64,000 bases of DNA from Ideonella dechloratans (GTDB lineage Bacteria; Pseudomonadota; Gammaproteobacteria; Burkholderiales; Burkholderiaceae_C), in assembly GCF_021049305.1 (NCBI RefSeq), contig NZ_CP088081.1, forward strand, positions 1,054,001-1,118,000, read 5' to 3'. A model generated the notes under the pieces. It saw only the letters and a list, made by a program, of their open reading frames with translations, ran no database searches and was not told the DNA's origin. A program made the translations under genes and the position numbers. Below, piece by piece: positions 28,423 to 39,027 of the stretch (its first letter is position 1; each line of letters starts with the position of its first letter).

Positions 28423-29917
28423 CACCCCGCACCGCAGCCGCCTGCGCTGGCTGGCCTGGCTGGCGCCCGGGGCCGGTTCGCTGCGGCGCTATCTGCTGCT
28501 GTGGCTGCTGGTGCCGCAGCTGGTGCTGTGGCTGGGGGCGGCGGTGCTGTCCTACACCGTGGCGGCCCGCTACGCCAACCTGGCGCTGGACCGCAGCCTC
28601 TACCAGGCCTCGCGGGCGCTGGCCCGCCAGGTCAAGCCCATGGGCAGCGGCCTGCTGATCGACTTTCCCAAGGCGGCGCGCGACATCATCGAGACCGATC
28701 CCGACGACCGGGTCTATTACATGGTCAGCGCGCCGCCCGGCCAGCTGATCCTGGGCAACCAGCGCCTGCCAGAGCCGCCGCCCGAGGTCAGCTCGCCCAA
28801 TGGCCTGGGGCCCGTGCTGGACAAGCCGCGCTTCTACGACGCCACGCTGCAGGAGCAGGACGGTGCGGTGCAGGTGCGGGTGGTGGCCCTGTACCTGGCC
28901 TGGGGCGACGCGGATGCGCCGCAGACCATGCTGGTGCAATTGGCCAAGAGCCGCATCGGGCGCGACATCCTGGCCCGGCAGATCCTGCACGACACCGCCT
29001 TGCCGCTGATCGGGCTGGTGCTGCTGATGTCGCTGATCGTCTGGGCCAGCCTGCGGGCCGGGCTGGCGCCGCTGGCGCGCCTGCACCAGGCCGTCATCTC
29101 GCGTGCGCCCAGCCACTTGGATTCGATCCAGCTGGGCCGCGCCCCCGAGGAAGTGCAGGCCCTGACCGCCGCGCTGAACAAGCTGCTGCAGGCCGTGCGT
29201 GAGAGCGTGGGCCAGCAGCAGCGCTTCATCAGCGACGCCGCCCACCAGCTGCGCACGCCGCTGGCCGGGCTCAAGAGCCAGACCGAGCTGGCGCTGCGGG
29301 AGGCCACCGACCCTTCCCTGCGCGCCCGCCTGACCCTGGTGCACGAAAGTGCCACCCGCAGCGCCCACCTGGTCACCCAGTTGCTCACCCTGGCCCGGGC
29401 CGAGCCTGAATCCAGCCATGTGATGGCCCGCAGCCCCTTCGACCTGCGCCGCCTGGCCGAGGAGCTGACGGCCGAGTTGGTGCCGCGGGCCCTGCAGGCC
29501 GGGGTGGACCTGGGCTGGGCCGACGACGAAACGGAGGCCGCCGGCAGCGCGCCCCTGCGCGTGACCGGCCATGCCCTGCTGGTGCGCGAGGCGCTGTCCA
29601 ACGTGATCGACAACGCCATCCGCTACGCCGGCCGCGGGGCCGAGGTGACGGTGCGGGTGCGCGCCGAGGGCGATCAGGCGGTGGTGGAGGTGGACGACAC
29701 CGGACCGGGCATCCCGCTGGCCCAGCGCCAGGCGGTGTTCGAGCGCTTCTACCGCGGCACCCAGGAGGGGCTGGGCTGCGGCCTGGGCCTGCCCATCGTC
29801 AAGGAAATCATCGAGCGCCACGCCGGCTCGGTCACCCTGCTGGACCGCCCGCCCCACGGCCTGCGGGTGCGGGTGCGGCTGCCCTTGGCGGCCCGCGTGT
29901 GGTTAATGAATTGTTAG
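28415..29917 (+). CDS. Sensor histidine kinase (TctE-like)
   Basis: The 500-residue protein has membrane helices at about residues 25-48 and 195-213 that frame a periplasmic sensor region of the TctE type. A HAMP-like linker follows, then the dimerisation domain with His277 (FISDAAHQLRTPL), an N-box (NVIDNAIRYA) and G-boxes (DTGPGIP, GLGLPIVKEI). It shares an 8-bp overlap with the regulator. Its signal could be a carboxylate or sugar; the adjoining glucose porin genes favour a glucose-related cue. Confidence 0.88.
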   Translation: MSDTPHRSRLRWLAWLAPGAGSLRRYLLLWLLVPQLVLWLGAAVLSYTVAARYANLALDRSLYQASRALARQVKPMGSGLLIDFPKAARDIIETDPDDRVYYMVSAPPGQLILGNQRLPEPPPEVSSPNGLGPVLDKPRFYDATLQEQDGAVQVRVVALYLAWGDADAPQTMLVQLAKSRIGRDILARQILHDTALPLIGLVLLMSLIVWASLRAGLAPLARLHQAVISRAPSHLDSIQLGRAPEEVQALTAALNKLLQAVRESVGQQQRFISDAAHQLRTPLAGLKSQTELALREATDPSLRARLTLVHESATRSAHLVTQLLTLARAEPESSHVMARSPFDLRRLAEELTAELVPRALQAGVDLGWADDETEAAGSAPLRVTGHALLVREALSNVIDNAIRYAGRGAEVTVRVRAEGDQAVVEVDDTGPGIPLAQRQAVFERFYRGTQEGLGCGLGLPIVKEIIERHAGSVTLLDRPPHGLRVRVRLPLAARVWLMNC

Positions 29918-30052
29918 GAATTTGTCCATAGGATGTTGTCTTAAGTTCATATACATTAATAAAACATTAATCTCCGGCCGCACCTGAGCACAGGCGGCCG
30001 ATGGGTCTCCTGCCGCGTCGGGGCATCTCACCAAGACGAAGAGGAGACAACG
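29918..30052 (+). promoter_or_regulatory. Promoter region of the glucose porin/ABC operon
   Basis: This 135-bp gap is much richer in A and T than its surroundings between 29918 and 29975. It contains a direct repeat ACATTAAT at 29953-29960 and 29964-29971, exactly 11 bp apart, one helical turn, which could be a regulator site. A TTGTCT at 29936-29941 followed by TAATAA at 29957-29962 is a possible but short-spaced promoter. A GAAGAGGAGA ribosome-binding site precedes the porin start. Confidence 0.45.
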
Positions 30053-31261
30053 ATGAAACGTTCCTTGCGCCCGGCGCCGCTGCTGGGTCTGCTGCTGGCC
30101 ACCGCCGCCGGCTGGGCCCATGCCCAGATCTCGCTGGAGTCCAACGGCTATTTCCGTGCAGGGCCCGGCGCCACCTCGAAGAACGCCAACCGGGCCTGCT
30201 ACGGCCTGTCGGGGGCGGACTTCAAGTACCGCCTGGGCAATGAGTGCGACTTCTACGGCGAGTTCCTGTTCAGCGGCACCGTGGCCCGCAAGGACAGCGG
30301 CGACACCTACAAGATCCACTTCATGCCCACCATCTACAAGGGCAACGCCAGCGATTCGGGCGACGCCAAGTGGGAGACCGCACAGATGTGGGCCGAGGCC
30401 ACCGGCCTGGACTTCGCGCCGCAGGCCAGCTTCTGGGCCGGCAAGCGCTACCACCGCGGCGCCGACATCCACATCGTCGACACCTTCTTCGAGAAGCTCG
30501 ACGGCACCGGCGCCGGTGCCAGCCTGCCGGCCCTGGGCGGCAAGCTGGACCTGGCCTTCTACCGGGCCGACAGCAGCAGCAAGGACGCCAACGGCAACGA
30601 CAACCCGGGCAGCCGTGTGAATGCCTGGCTGCGCGATGTGCCGGTCAACGAGAACGGCAGCATCAACCTGCTGCTGACCGCCACCAAGGGCGAGTTCACC
30701 GGCGGCCAGTCCGGTGCCGGCTTCAGCCTGCGTCACACCCAGGACAAGCTGCCCTTCGGCGCCAGCAACAACCTGTGGTTCCAGTACGCCAAGGGCTCGG
30801 CTGGTCTGGCCGGCGGCTTCGGCAGCCTGACCGACGGCTCCGACGTCAAGAAGTGGCGCATCGTCGACGGCTACCAGTTCCAGGCCACCGAGAACCTGGG
30901 CGGCCAGCTGATCGCCATGATCGAGAAGAAGCAGGCCGACGCGGGCGATGCGACCGTCAAATCCCTGGGCGGTCGCGTGGGTTACGCGGTCACCCGCAAC
31001 TTCAAGATCCTGGCCGAAGTGGGCGTGGACCGGGTGAGCCCGCAGGGCCAGCCCTCGGCCAACCTGACCAAGTTCACGATTGCCCCCACCATCAGCGCGG
31101 GCAAGGGCTTTTGGGAGCGTCCCGAATTGCGCTTCTACGTGACCCGTGCCAAATGGAACCAGGCGGCCAATGCGGCGGCCGGCGCCGATGGCCTGACCGG
31201 TCTGGGCGATGGCAAGACCAGTGGCACCAGCTACGGCATCCAGGCCGAAGTCTGGTGGTGA
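30053..31261 (+). CDS. LamB/maltoporin-family carbohydrate porin
   Basis: The 402-residue protein has a signal peptide ending in WAHA and a beta-rich mature chain that begins QISLESNGYFRAG, the typical maltoporin N-terminus. It ends GIQAEVWW, the typical C-terminal outer-membrane signature with terminal Trp. ASFWAGKRYHRG is the conserved strand of the family. It lets sugars cross the outer membrane. Position before the gts-type ABC genes suggests glucose or mannose rather than maltodextrin. Confidence 0.88.
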   Translation: MKRSLRPAPLLGLLLATAAGWAHAQISLESNGYFRAGPGATSKNANRACYGLSGADFKYRLGNECDFYGEFLFSGTVARKDSGDTYKIHFMPTIYKGNASDSGDAKWETAQMWAEATGLDFAPQASFWAGKRYHRGADIHIVDTFFEKLDGTGAGASLPALGGKLDLAFYRADSSSKDANGNDNPGSRVNAWLRDVPVNENGSINLLLTATKGEFTGGQSGAGFSLRHTQDKLPFGASNNLWFQYAKGSAGLAGGFGSLTDGSDVKKWRIVDGYQFQATENLGGQLIAMIEKKQADAGDATVKSLGGRVGYAVTRNFKILAEVGVDRVSPQGQPSANLTKFTIAPTISAGKGFWERPELRFYVTRAKWNQAANAAAGADGLTGLGDGKTSGTSYGIQAEVWW

Positions 31262-31333
31262 ACTGACGCAAGGACATGAATCCCGGCACCCGGTCCCTGG
31301 GCCTGGTGCTGTCTCAACCCGAAGGATGCAAGC

Positions 31334-32608
31334 ATGAACAAGACGATGACCCTGCGCAGCACGCTGCGCCTGAGCGCTCTGACCCTGGCCGCTTCCGCGG
31401 CCCTGCTGACCGGTGTGGCCCGTGCGGGCGAAGTGGAGGTGCTGCACTGGTGGACTTCCGGCGGCGAGGCCAAGGCCGCGCAGGCCCTGGCCGCCACGAT
31501 GAAGGCCAAGGGCCACACCTGGAAGGACTTCGCGGTGGCCGGTGGCGGTGGCGATTCCGCCATGACGGTGCTGAAGTCGCGCGTGGTCTCGGGCAACCCG
31601 CCCGCGGCCGCACAGATCAAGGGCCCGTCCATCCAGGAATGGGCGCGTGAAGGCGTGCTGACCAACCTGGACGATGTGGCCGGCCCCGAGCACTGGGACC
31701 AGCTGCTGCCGCCGCAGATCGCCGCGGGCCTGAAGTACAAGGGTCACTATGTGGCCGCGCCGGTGAACGTGCACCGGGTGAACTGGCTGTGGGTCAACAC
31801 CGCCGTGTTCAAGAAGGCCGGCATCAAGCCGCCGACCAGCTGGGCCGAGTTCTTCACCGCCGCCGAGGCGCTGAAAAAGGCCGGCGTGATCCCGCTGGCC
31901 CACGGCGGCCAGAGCTGGCAGGACTTCACCACGTTTGAAGACGTGGCCCTGGGCGTCGGCGGTGCCGCCTTCTACAAGAAGGCCCTGGTGCAGCTGGACC
32001 CGACGGCGCTCAAGAGCGACACCATGAAGGAGGTGCTGACCACCTTCAAGAAGATCAAGGGCTACACCGACAAGAACGCCCCGGGGCGTGACTGGAACCT
32101 GGCCACCGCCATGGTCATCCGCGGCGAGGCCGGCATGCAGCTGATGGGTGACTGGGCCAAGGGCGAATTCCTGGCTGCGGGCAAGACGCCGGGCAAGGAC
32201 TTCGAATGCGTGGCCTCGCCGGGCTCGGCCAAGGACTTCAGCTACAACGTGGACAGCCTGGCCATGTTCCAGCTGAAGAACGCCGCCAATGCCAAGGCCC
32301 AGCGCGACCTGGCCTCGGCCCTGATGTCGCCGGACTTCCAGGAACTGTTCAACCTGAACAAGGGCTCCATCCCGGTGCGGCTGAACATGAACATGGACAA
32401 GTTCGACGCCTGTGCCAAGCAGTCGTCCAAGGACTTCGTCGAGTCCTCCAAGGGTGGCACGCTGGTGCCCTCGATCGCCCATGGCATGGCCGTCCCCTCG
32501 GCCGTCGAAGGCGCGATGAAGGACGTGGTTTCGCAGTTCTGGAACAGCGACAAGGCCACGGTGGAGGACACCATGACCAAGCTGGTGGCCGCCGCCAAGG
32601 CCCAGTGA
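31334..32608 (+). CDS. gtsA: Glucose/mannose ABC transporter binding protein (GtsA-type)
   Basis: The 424-residue periplasmic binding protein starts with a signal peptide (MNKTMTLRSTL, ending ARAGE) and has EVLHWWTSGGEAKA, the sugar-binding family 1 opening. WKDFAVAGGGGD and the PVNVHRVNWLWVN segment match glucose-binding GtsA of pseudomonads. It delivers hexose to the GtsBC channel. A double hairpin follows before the permease genes. Confidence 0.88.
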   Translation: MNKTMTLRSTLRLSALTLAASAALLTGVARAGEVEVLHWWTSGGEAKAAQALAATMKAKGHTWKDFAVAGGGGDSAMTVLKSRVVSGNPPAAAQIKGPSIQEWAREGVLTNLDDVAGPEHWDQLLPPQIAAGLKYKGHYVAAPVNVHRVNWLWVNTAVFKKAGIKPPTSWAEFFTAAEALKKAGVIPLAHGGQSWQDFTTFEDVALGVGGAAFYKKALVQLDPTALKSDTMKEVLTTFKKIKGYTDKNAPGRDWNLATAMVIRGEAGMQLMGDWAKGEFLAAGKTPGKDFECVASPGSAKDFSYNVDSLAMFQLKNAANAKAQRDLASALMSPDFQELFNLNKGSIPVRLNMNMDKFDACAKQSSKDFVESSKGGTLVPSIAHGMAVPSAVEGAMKDVVSQFWNSDKATVEDTMTKLVAAAKAQ

Positions 32609-32619
32609 TGGGTGCGGCC

Positions 32620-32694
32620 CCGCCCCGCTCGACGGGGCGGTTGACCTGAACCGGGGCCGGCCCGCGGGCTGGCCCCTTCTCGGTCCTCTTTTTT
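32620..32694 (+). terminator. Double hairpin with T-run between gtsA and gtsB
   Basis: CCGCCCCG at 32620-32627 pairs with CGGGGCGG at 32633-32640. A second stem, GGGGCCGGCC (32653-32662) with GGCTGGCCCC (32667-32676), has one mismatch. A T-rich run (CTCTTTTTT) follows within 20 bp. This is a likely leaky terminator that makes the binding protein more abundant than the permeases. Confidence 0.6.
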
Positions 32695-32704
32695 CCTGCG
32701 CACC

Positions 32705-33586
32705 ATGAGCACCGTTTCCCCCCTCCGGCGCATCGACTGGCTGCCCAAGCTGGTGCTGGCGCCCTCCTTCGTTGCCGCCTTCCTGTTCATCTACGGGCTG
32801 ATCGCCTGGAACGGCTACCTGTCGGTCAGCGAATCCCGGCTGCTGCCCAACTACGAGTTCGCCGGCCTGGATGCCTACCGCGCCCTGTTCGACAGCGACC
32901 GCTTCCATGTGGCCGCCTGGAACCTGGTGATCTTCGCTTTCCTGTTCATCGCCGGCTCGCTGGCCGTGGGCGTGCTGCTGGCGGTGCTGCTCAACCAGAA
33001 GATCCGCGCCGAGGGCGTACTGCGCACCGTCTACCTCTACCCGATGGCGCTGAGCTTCATCGTCACCGGCACGGCCTGGAAATGGATCCTCAACCCCGGT
33101 CTGGGGTTGGAGCACACCGTGCGCGGCTGGGGCTTCGCGTCCTTCAGCTTCGACTGGCTGATCAACCCCGACCGGGCGCTCTACTGCATCGTGATCGCCG
33201 GCATCTGGCAGAGCGCGGGCTTCGTGATGGCCCTGTTCCTGGCCGGCCTGCGCGGCATCGACGAATCCATCATCAAGGCCGCCCAGGTGGACGGGGCCTC
33301 CATGCCGCGCATCTACCTGCGCATCCTGCTGCCCAGCCTGCGGCCGGTGTTCTTCTCCACCGTCATGGTGCTCTCGCACATCGCGATCAAGAGCTTCGAC
33401 CTGGTGATGGCGCTGACCGCCGGAGGTCCCGGCTACGCCACCGACCTGCCGGCCACCTTCATGTATTCCATGGCCTTCACCCGCGGCCAGATCAACCAGG
33501 GCGCGGCCTCGGCCACGCTGATGCTGGCGGCCGTCGCCGCCATCGTCGTGCCCTACCTCTACAGCGAACTGAGGAGCCGCCGATGA
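32705..33586 (+). CDS. gtsB: Glucose/mannose ABC transporter permease (GtsB-type)
   Basis: The 293-residue MalF-type permease has six predicted membrane segments and the EAA loop IIKAAQVDGASMPRIYLRILLP that contacts the ATPase. WKWILNPGLGLE is typical of sugar permeases of this class. Its stop overlaps the gtsC start (ATGA). Confidence 0.9.
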   Translation: MSTVSPLRRIDWLPKLVLAPSFVAAFLFIYGLIAWNGYLSVSESRLLPNYEFAGLDAYRALFDSDRFHVAAWNLVIFAFLFIAGSLAVGVLLAVLLNQKIRAEGVLRTVYLYPMALSFIVTGTAWKWILNPGLGLEHTVRGWGFASFSFDWLINPDRALYCIVIAGIWQSAGFVMALFLAGLRGIDESIIKAAQVDGASMPRIYLRILLPSLRPVFFSTVMVLSHIAIKSFDLVMALTAGGPGYATDLPATFMYSMAFTRGQINQGAASATLMLAAVAAIVVPYLYSELRSRR

Positions 33587-34482
33587 GCGCCCCCACCCTC
33601 ACCGCGCCGGCCCTGCCGGCGGCCGCGGCCCCCCGCATCGACGGCCTGCGCATCGCCCTGTGGGCGGTGCTGCTGGGGCTGGCGCTGTTCTTCCTGGCGC
33701 CGCTCTACGTCATGCTCTCGACCTCGCTCAAGGGCATGGACGAGATCCGCCAGGGCAGCCTGCTGGCCATGCCCTTCTCGCCCAACTTCGCGGCCTGGGC
33801 CAAGGCCTGGTCCGGCGCCTGCACCGGCACCGACTGCTCGGGCCTGAAGCCCTTCTTCTGGAATTCGGTGCTGATGGTGGTGCCGGCCGTGCTGATCACC
33901 ACCGCGCTTGGGGCCATCAACGGCTACGTGCTGACCAAGTGGCGCTTCCGCGGCAGCGAGCTGATGTTCGCGCTGATGCTGTTCGGCGTCTTCATGCCGC
34001 TGCAGGTGGTGCTGCTGCCCATGTCCCAGGTGCTGGGCTGGCTGGGCCTGGCCAGCTCCATCTGGGGCCTGACCCTGGTGCACATCCTGTGCGGGCTGTC
34101 CAGCACCACGCTGTTCTTCCGCAACTACTACGCCGGCCTGCCCGATGAGCTGATCAAGGCCGCGCTGCTGGACGGCGCGGGCTTCTGGCGCATCTTCTGG
34201 CGCATCGTGCTGCCGCTGTCCGGCCCCATCCTGGTGGTCACCTTCATCTGGCAGTTCACCCAGATCTGGAACGACTTCCTCTTTGGCGTGGTGTTCTCCG
34301 ACGCGGGCACCAAGCCCATCACCGTCGGCCTGAACAACCTCGCCAACACCTCCAGCGTGGTCAAGGAATACAACGTGGACATGGCCGCGGCCATGATCGC
34401 CGGCCTGCCCACGCTGTTCGTCTACATCGTGGCCGGCAAGTACTTCGTGCGCGGCCTCACCGCAGGCGCCGTCAAGGGCTGA
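33583..34482 (+). CDS. gtsC: Glucose/mannose ABC transporter permease (GtsC-type)
   Basis: The 299-residue MalG-type permease has six membrane segments and the EAA loop LIKAALLDGAGFWRIFWRIVLP. A periplasmic insert with two Cys (GACTGTDCSGLKPFFWNSV) is also seen in GtsC of pseudomonads, supporting glucose/mannose specificity. It starts inside the gtsB stop and is followed after 25 bp by the ATPase. Confidence 0.9.
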   Translation: MSAPTLTAPALPAAAAPRIDGLRIALWAVLLGLALFFLAPLYVMLSTSLKGMDEIRQGSLLAMPFSPNFAAWAKAWSGACTGTDCSGLKPFFWNSVLMVVPAVLITTALGAINGYVLTKWRFRGSELMFALMLFGVFMPLQVVLLPMSQVLGWLGLASSIWGLTLVHILCGLSSTTLFFRNYYAGLPDELIKAALLDGAGFWRIFWRIVLPLSGPILVVTFIWQFTQIWNDFLFGVVFSDAGTKPITVGLNNLANTSSVVKEYNVDMAAAMIAGLPTLFVYIVAGKYFVRGLTAGAVKG

Positions 34483-34507
34483 AGCCCCGGCTGAAAGGAA
34501 GATTCAC

Positions 34508-35622
<1,115 letters not shown>

Positions 35623-35626
<4 letters not shown>

Positions 35627-36606
35627 GCGCGATGGATTCAACCCGCCTGCTGGCGGATGTCGGCGGCACCAACGCTCGCTTTGCCTGGCAGGCCGCGGCC
35701 GGTGCGCCGCTGCAGGATGTGCGCACCTTGCCCTGTGCCGGGCACGACAGCCTGGAGGCCGCGATGCGGGCCTACCTGGCCGAGACCGCCCACCCGGTGC
35801 CGGCCCTGGCCGCGGTGGGCATTGCCAACCCGGTCACCGGCGACCGGGTGCAGATGACCAACCACCACTGGTCCTTCTCGATCGAGGCGCTGCGCCAGGC
35901 CCTGGGTTTCGAGCGCCTGCGCGTCATCAACGACTTCACCGCGCTGGCGCTGGCGCTGCCGCAGTTGTCGGCCCACGAGCTGCGCCAGGTGGGTGGCGGC
36001 CCGGCCCAGCCGGGGGCGCCCATCGGCCTGGTGGGCGCGGGCACCGGCCTGGGTGTCTCCGGCCTGCTGCCGGTGGGTTCGCGCTGGCTGCCGCTGGCGG
36101 GCGAGGGCGGCCATGTGAGCCTGGCGGCCGAAACGCCCCTGGAAGCCGAGGTGGTGGCCGTGCTGCGGGAGCGCTATGGCCGGGTGTCGGCCGAGCGCGC
36201 GCTGTCCGGCCCGGGCCTGCGCGCCTTGCACCATGCCCTGGGCAGGGTCCAGGGCCAGCGGGAAACGCCGGAGGACGCTCCGGAGGCGGCGGCCATCGTG
36301 GAGGCGGCCCAGTCGGGCGGCGACACGCGTTGCACCCAGGTGCTGGACCTGTTCTGCGGCTGGCTGGGCGCGGTGGCGGGCGACCTGGCGCTGACGCTGG
36401 GCGCGCGCGGCGGTGTGTTCATCGGCGGCGGCATCGTGCCGCGGCTGGGCGCGGCCTTCGAGCGCTCGCCCTTCCGGGCCCGCTTCGAGGCCAAGGGGCG
36501 CTTTGCGTCCTACCTGCGCGAGATCCCGGTGCAGCTCATCGTGTCGACCACCTCGCCGGCCCTGCGCGGTGCGGCCGAGGCGCTGGAGATGCCCGATGGC
36601 GCCTGA
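35623..36606 (+). CDS. glk: Glucokinase
   Basis: The 327-residue protein is of the bacterial Glk type: DVGGTNARFA phosphate loop, GIANPVTGD, catalytic region INDFTALALALP, GAGTGLGVSGLLP, and GEGGHVSLA binding glucose, then VFIGGGIVPR. It phosphorylates imported glucose to glucose 6-phosphate for Zwf. A second in-frame ATG lies three codons in (35632). It overlaps the ABC ATPase by 4 bp and the next gene by 11 bp. Confidence 0.92.
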
Positions 36607-37057
36607 GGACGGTGCTGCGCCACCGCCCCCGCTGCTGGGCACCCACCATGTGGCGCTGATCTGCAGCGACTACGCGCGCTCCCGGCACTTCTACACCAAG
36701 GTGCTGGGCCTGCCGGTGCGGGCCGAGCATTTCCGGGCCGAGCGCCAGTCCTGGAAGCTGGACCTGGCCCTGCCCGACGGCACGGCGCTGGAGCTGTTCT
36801 CGTTCCCGGCCCCGCCGCCGCGGCCGTCCCGGCCGGAGGCCTGCGGCCTGCGCCACCTGGCCCTGCGCGTGGCCGCGCTGGCGCCCTGGGTGGCCCACCT
36901 GCAGGCCCACGGGGTGGCGGTGGAGCCGGTGCGGATGGATGAGTTCACCGGCCGGCGCTTCACCTTCTTCGCCGATCCGGACGGCTTGCCGCTGGAGCTG
37001 TACGAAGAGGGGGAGGGCGGCGGCTGGCCGGAAGAGGGCGCGCGAGAGGGCGCCTGA
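36596..37057 (+). CDS. VOC-family (glyoxalase-like) metalloprotein, YaeR type
   Basis: The 153-residue single-domain protein has the VOC fold signatures HHVALICSDYARSRHFYTKVLG and GLRHLALRV, with likely metal ligands in HHVA, LELFSF, LRHLA and LELYE. It resembles the YaeR/SMU1112c subgroup. The start overlaps the glucokinase stop by 11 bp, so it is co-translated with the glucose operon; detoxification of a glycolytic by-product such as methylglyoxal is possible but not shown. It is the last chromosomal gene before the island. Confidence 0.85.
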   Translation: MAPEDGAAPPPPLLGTHHVALICSDYARSRHFYTKVLGLPVRAEHFRAERQSWKLDLALPDGTALELFSFPAPPPRPSRPEACGLRHLALRVAALAPWVAHLQAHGVAVEPVRMDEFTGRRFTFFADPDGLPLELYEEGEGGGWPEEGAREGA

Positions 37058-37076
37058 GGGGCGCCCGCGGCGCCGC

Positions 37077-37098
37077 TCAGACGTTAAACCAGAATATC
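37077..37098. repeat. Left island boundary: ychF 3'-end-like repeat (att candidate)
   Basis: The 22 bases from 37077 match the last 22 bases of ychF at 56132-56153 in 17 positions, including an unbroken TCAGACGTT. Read on the minus strand this is a degenerate copy of the ychF C-terminus and stop codon. The intact copy borders the integrase end of the island, so this one is probably the distal attachment site. Confidence 0.55.
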
Positions 37099-37327
37099 AT
37101 TGGCAAGCAATTGATTTTCCTTTGGTTAGCCTGCTCTCCGCAAAAAATGTACTCCGATTTGTACTCGATCGTGCGGCGGCTGAGTACGCCGGGGCCATCT
37201 GCGGGCACGAGCTGCGCGTTGAATTGATCAACTACCCGTTCGCGGATGGCTTGGATGATGCCAGCTCGGTGGCAGCGGGTACGCTGAAACGCTCACAGAC
37301 GTACGGGGCGTTCAACTCTTGGGGCCG
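37099..37327. other. Island left end, no clear gene
   Basis: This stretch has clearly lower GC than the VOC gene to its left. It contains three copies of GTACTC (37149, 37161, and inverted at 37182) that match a cluster beside the integrase. One plus-strand frame is open throughout with plausible protein sequence, but it has no start of its own, runs into the next gene antisense, and is probably a remnant. Confidence 0.5.
37149..37169. repeat. GTACTC repeat pair, left copy
   Basis: GTACTC occurs at 37149 and 37161, 12 bp apart, in a 21-bp block. The same block, with 17 of 21 bases identical, is present at 55982-56002 beside the integrase gene. It could be an integrase arm-binding site or part of the recombination core. 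Confidence 0.5.
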
Positions 37328-38908
37328 CTATGCCAAGAACCCCAGGGGCTTCCTAGTTGAGGCGACTTGGTCAGGCAGGTCGCCGACGCGGATGTGATCC
37401 CGCTCCTCCCGCGCAGCACGTCCCAGCGCACGCTTCAACGCCAGCCCCACGGTTCTCGGCGGCAAGTTCTTCAGCTTATCCACCACCTGCTCGTCCAGCG
37501 TAGGCGCAAAACCTGACCCCCAAGGGCTCTCGGCCCTCATGCGGCCGTACATTTGTTGGGCGATGTGAGCCACCTGGTCTGCATTTGGGGCTTGCACCTG
37601 AAGCACCGTCATGCGCGACAGCAGCGGCGCCGGGATGCCTTCGATGCTGTTGGCCGTGGCGATCCAGTTCACGTGGCTGGCGTCGATGGAGAAGTCGCGA
37701 ATCGAGAGGTCGATGAAGTCGCGCGCGCTGCGAGGTTCCAGCAGGGTGTAGAGCGCCGCGAGTGGGTCGTACTGACGTTGCTGGTCGGTCTTGTCGAGCT
37801 CGTCCAGCACGATCACCGGATTGGCCAGCGGCTGGTAGGCCAGCAGCTCAAACACCACGCCGGGCTCCGAGTTCGACCAGAACGATTCCGACCCGGCCAG
37901 CGGCGAGCTGGACTGGGTGCTGGCCATGTCGATCACACGGAAGGGAAGGCTCAGCCGCGCAGCCAGCCAGCGGGCGGCCTCTGTCTTGCCAATCCCGGCA
38001 GGGCCGACCAGCAGGATAGGCGACCATGCCACACGGCCATCGCCCATCGCATGCAGGGCGAAGTGGTCGTGCAGTACCTCGGCCAGTTCCGCGAAGTTGG
38101 GAAAGTCGCGCTGGAAGTCTTCGATCAGCTGCGACCAGTCATCGGGCAGCTCACCCAGCTTGCGGCGTTCGTGGCCAGCGGCACGAATGCGCTCGGCGAT
38201 GTACTGGGCCCGCTTGGCCTTTTCGTCGGGTTTGGAGCGGTGGCGCTCGACAAAGCTGCGCAGGCCTGCGGCGTCCAGAAACGCGACTTGGGGTGTTGCC
38301 CGAGGTGCCTGCGGGACGGACTGAGCCGGCGCCGCAGCTGGTGGCTTCATGTCTGGCAACGACTGCACCAGTGCGTGAACGGCATCGTCGATGGACGGAT
38401 CGAGCGGCTCGCCACGCAGCGACTTCTCGGGCTTGGTGGTGGCCGGGAGTAGCCCTGCCGCTACCGCCAGTTTGTGATTGCGCTTGAGGTCTTCGGCGAA
38501 GAGCCCGATGGTGGCCTCGTGCTGCTTGCAGCGCACGCCCTGGGCTGCGTTCGCATCGCCGCCAATCACCGGCGCCGAGCAAACCGGGCAGTGTTGTTGG
38601 GCGGCATGCCGGGCAGCTTCGATCAGATCCAACAAAGCCCTGTCTCTGTTGATGCTGGCGCCCACCAGTTCCACCCGCAGGCTGAGCTTGTCGCGCTGGT
38701 TGGTGGCGCAAAACAGCGGCAGGTGGCGGTAGTCGGCCGGCTTCATCAGCAGCTCGCACTGGCCCACGAAATGGGCCAGCACCGCCAAGTGACCAGGGGC
38801 GGGCTCCACCACCTGCTTGGCCAGCCATGGGTGCTCGGCTTTCAAGGCCGCCACGCGATCTTGGTAGGCGGCGCGGCTCATGGGGCGACGGCTGTTGGGG
38901 CGAGTCAT
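37328..38908 (-). CDS. AAA+ ATPase with N-terminal zinc finger (Lon-like ATPase, no protease)
   Basis: The 526-residue protein has an N-terminal region with a CxxC...CxxH zinc motif (C107, C110, C127, H130), a proline-rich linker, and a C-terminal AAA+ module. The AAA+ part shows Walker A GPAGIGKT (302-309), Walker B VIVLDE (365-370), sensor 1 WIATANS and an arginine-finger region SRMTVLQV. The ATPase part resembles Lon's but no Ser-Lys protease domain follows. It is divergent from an HTH gene, and the 98-119 bp between them carries a mirrored operator. Role unknown; an AAA+ remodeller paired with a regulator inside a defence island is suggestive. Confidence 0.75.
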   Translation of the reverse strand: MTRPNSRRPMSRAAYQDRVAALKAEHPWLAKQVVEPAPGHLAVLAHFVGQCELLMKPADYRHLPLFCATNQRDKLSLRVELVGASINRDRALLDLIEAARHAAQQHCPVCSAPVIGGDANAAQGVRCKQHEATIGLFAEDLKRNHKLAVAAGLLPATTKPEKSLRGEPLDPSIDDAVHALVQSLPDMKPPAAAPAQSVPQAPRATPQVAFLDAAGLRSFVERHRSKPDEKAKRAQYIAERIRAAGHERRKLGELPDDWSQLIEDFQRDFPNFAELAEVLHDHFALHAMGDGRVAWSPILLVGPAGIGKTEAARWLAARLSLPFRVIDMASTQSSSPLAGSESFWSNSEPGVVFELLAYQPLANPVIVLDELDKTDQQRQYDPLAALYTLLEPRSARDFIDLSIRDFSIDASHVNWIATANSIEGIPAPLLSRMTVLQVQAPNADQVAHIAQQMYGRMRAESPWGSGFAPTLDEQVVDKLKNLPPRTVGLALKRALGRAAREERDHIRVGDLPDQVASTRKPLGFLA

Positions 38909-38923
38909 GGTGGTCTCTTTCGA

Positions 38924-39011
38924 TTCACTATAAATTACTATAACAATACAAGACGCGGTGATCCAGTGTCCGCTTGCCGCGTTGGTCTTGGTTATAGTGA
39001 TTTACTGTGAT
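38924..39011. promoter_or_regulatory. Mirrored operator between the AAA+ and HTH genes
   Basis: A 21-bp element at 38924-38944, read on the minus strand, matches the element at 38991-39011 on the plus strand in 17 of 21 positions; both begin GTTATAGT and contain ATTTA and GTGA. The two copies face away from each other toward each gene. This is the layout of a shared, autoregulated divergent promoter, with the HTH protein as the likely binder. Confidence 0.6.
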
Positions 39012-39027
39012 TCTTTTGGAGGCCGAC

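Noticed and set aside
29903..33379. Minus-strand open frame of about 1150 residues opposite porin and gts genes
   Set aside because: Compositional shadow of four well-supported plus-strand genes; no motif is visible in it.
36939..37397. Plus-strand gene across the island left end
   Set aside because: The frame comes from within the VOC gene, has no start of its own past the boundary and ends antisense to the AAA+ gene. It may be a remnant but cannot be supported as a gene.
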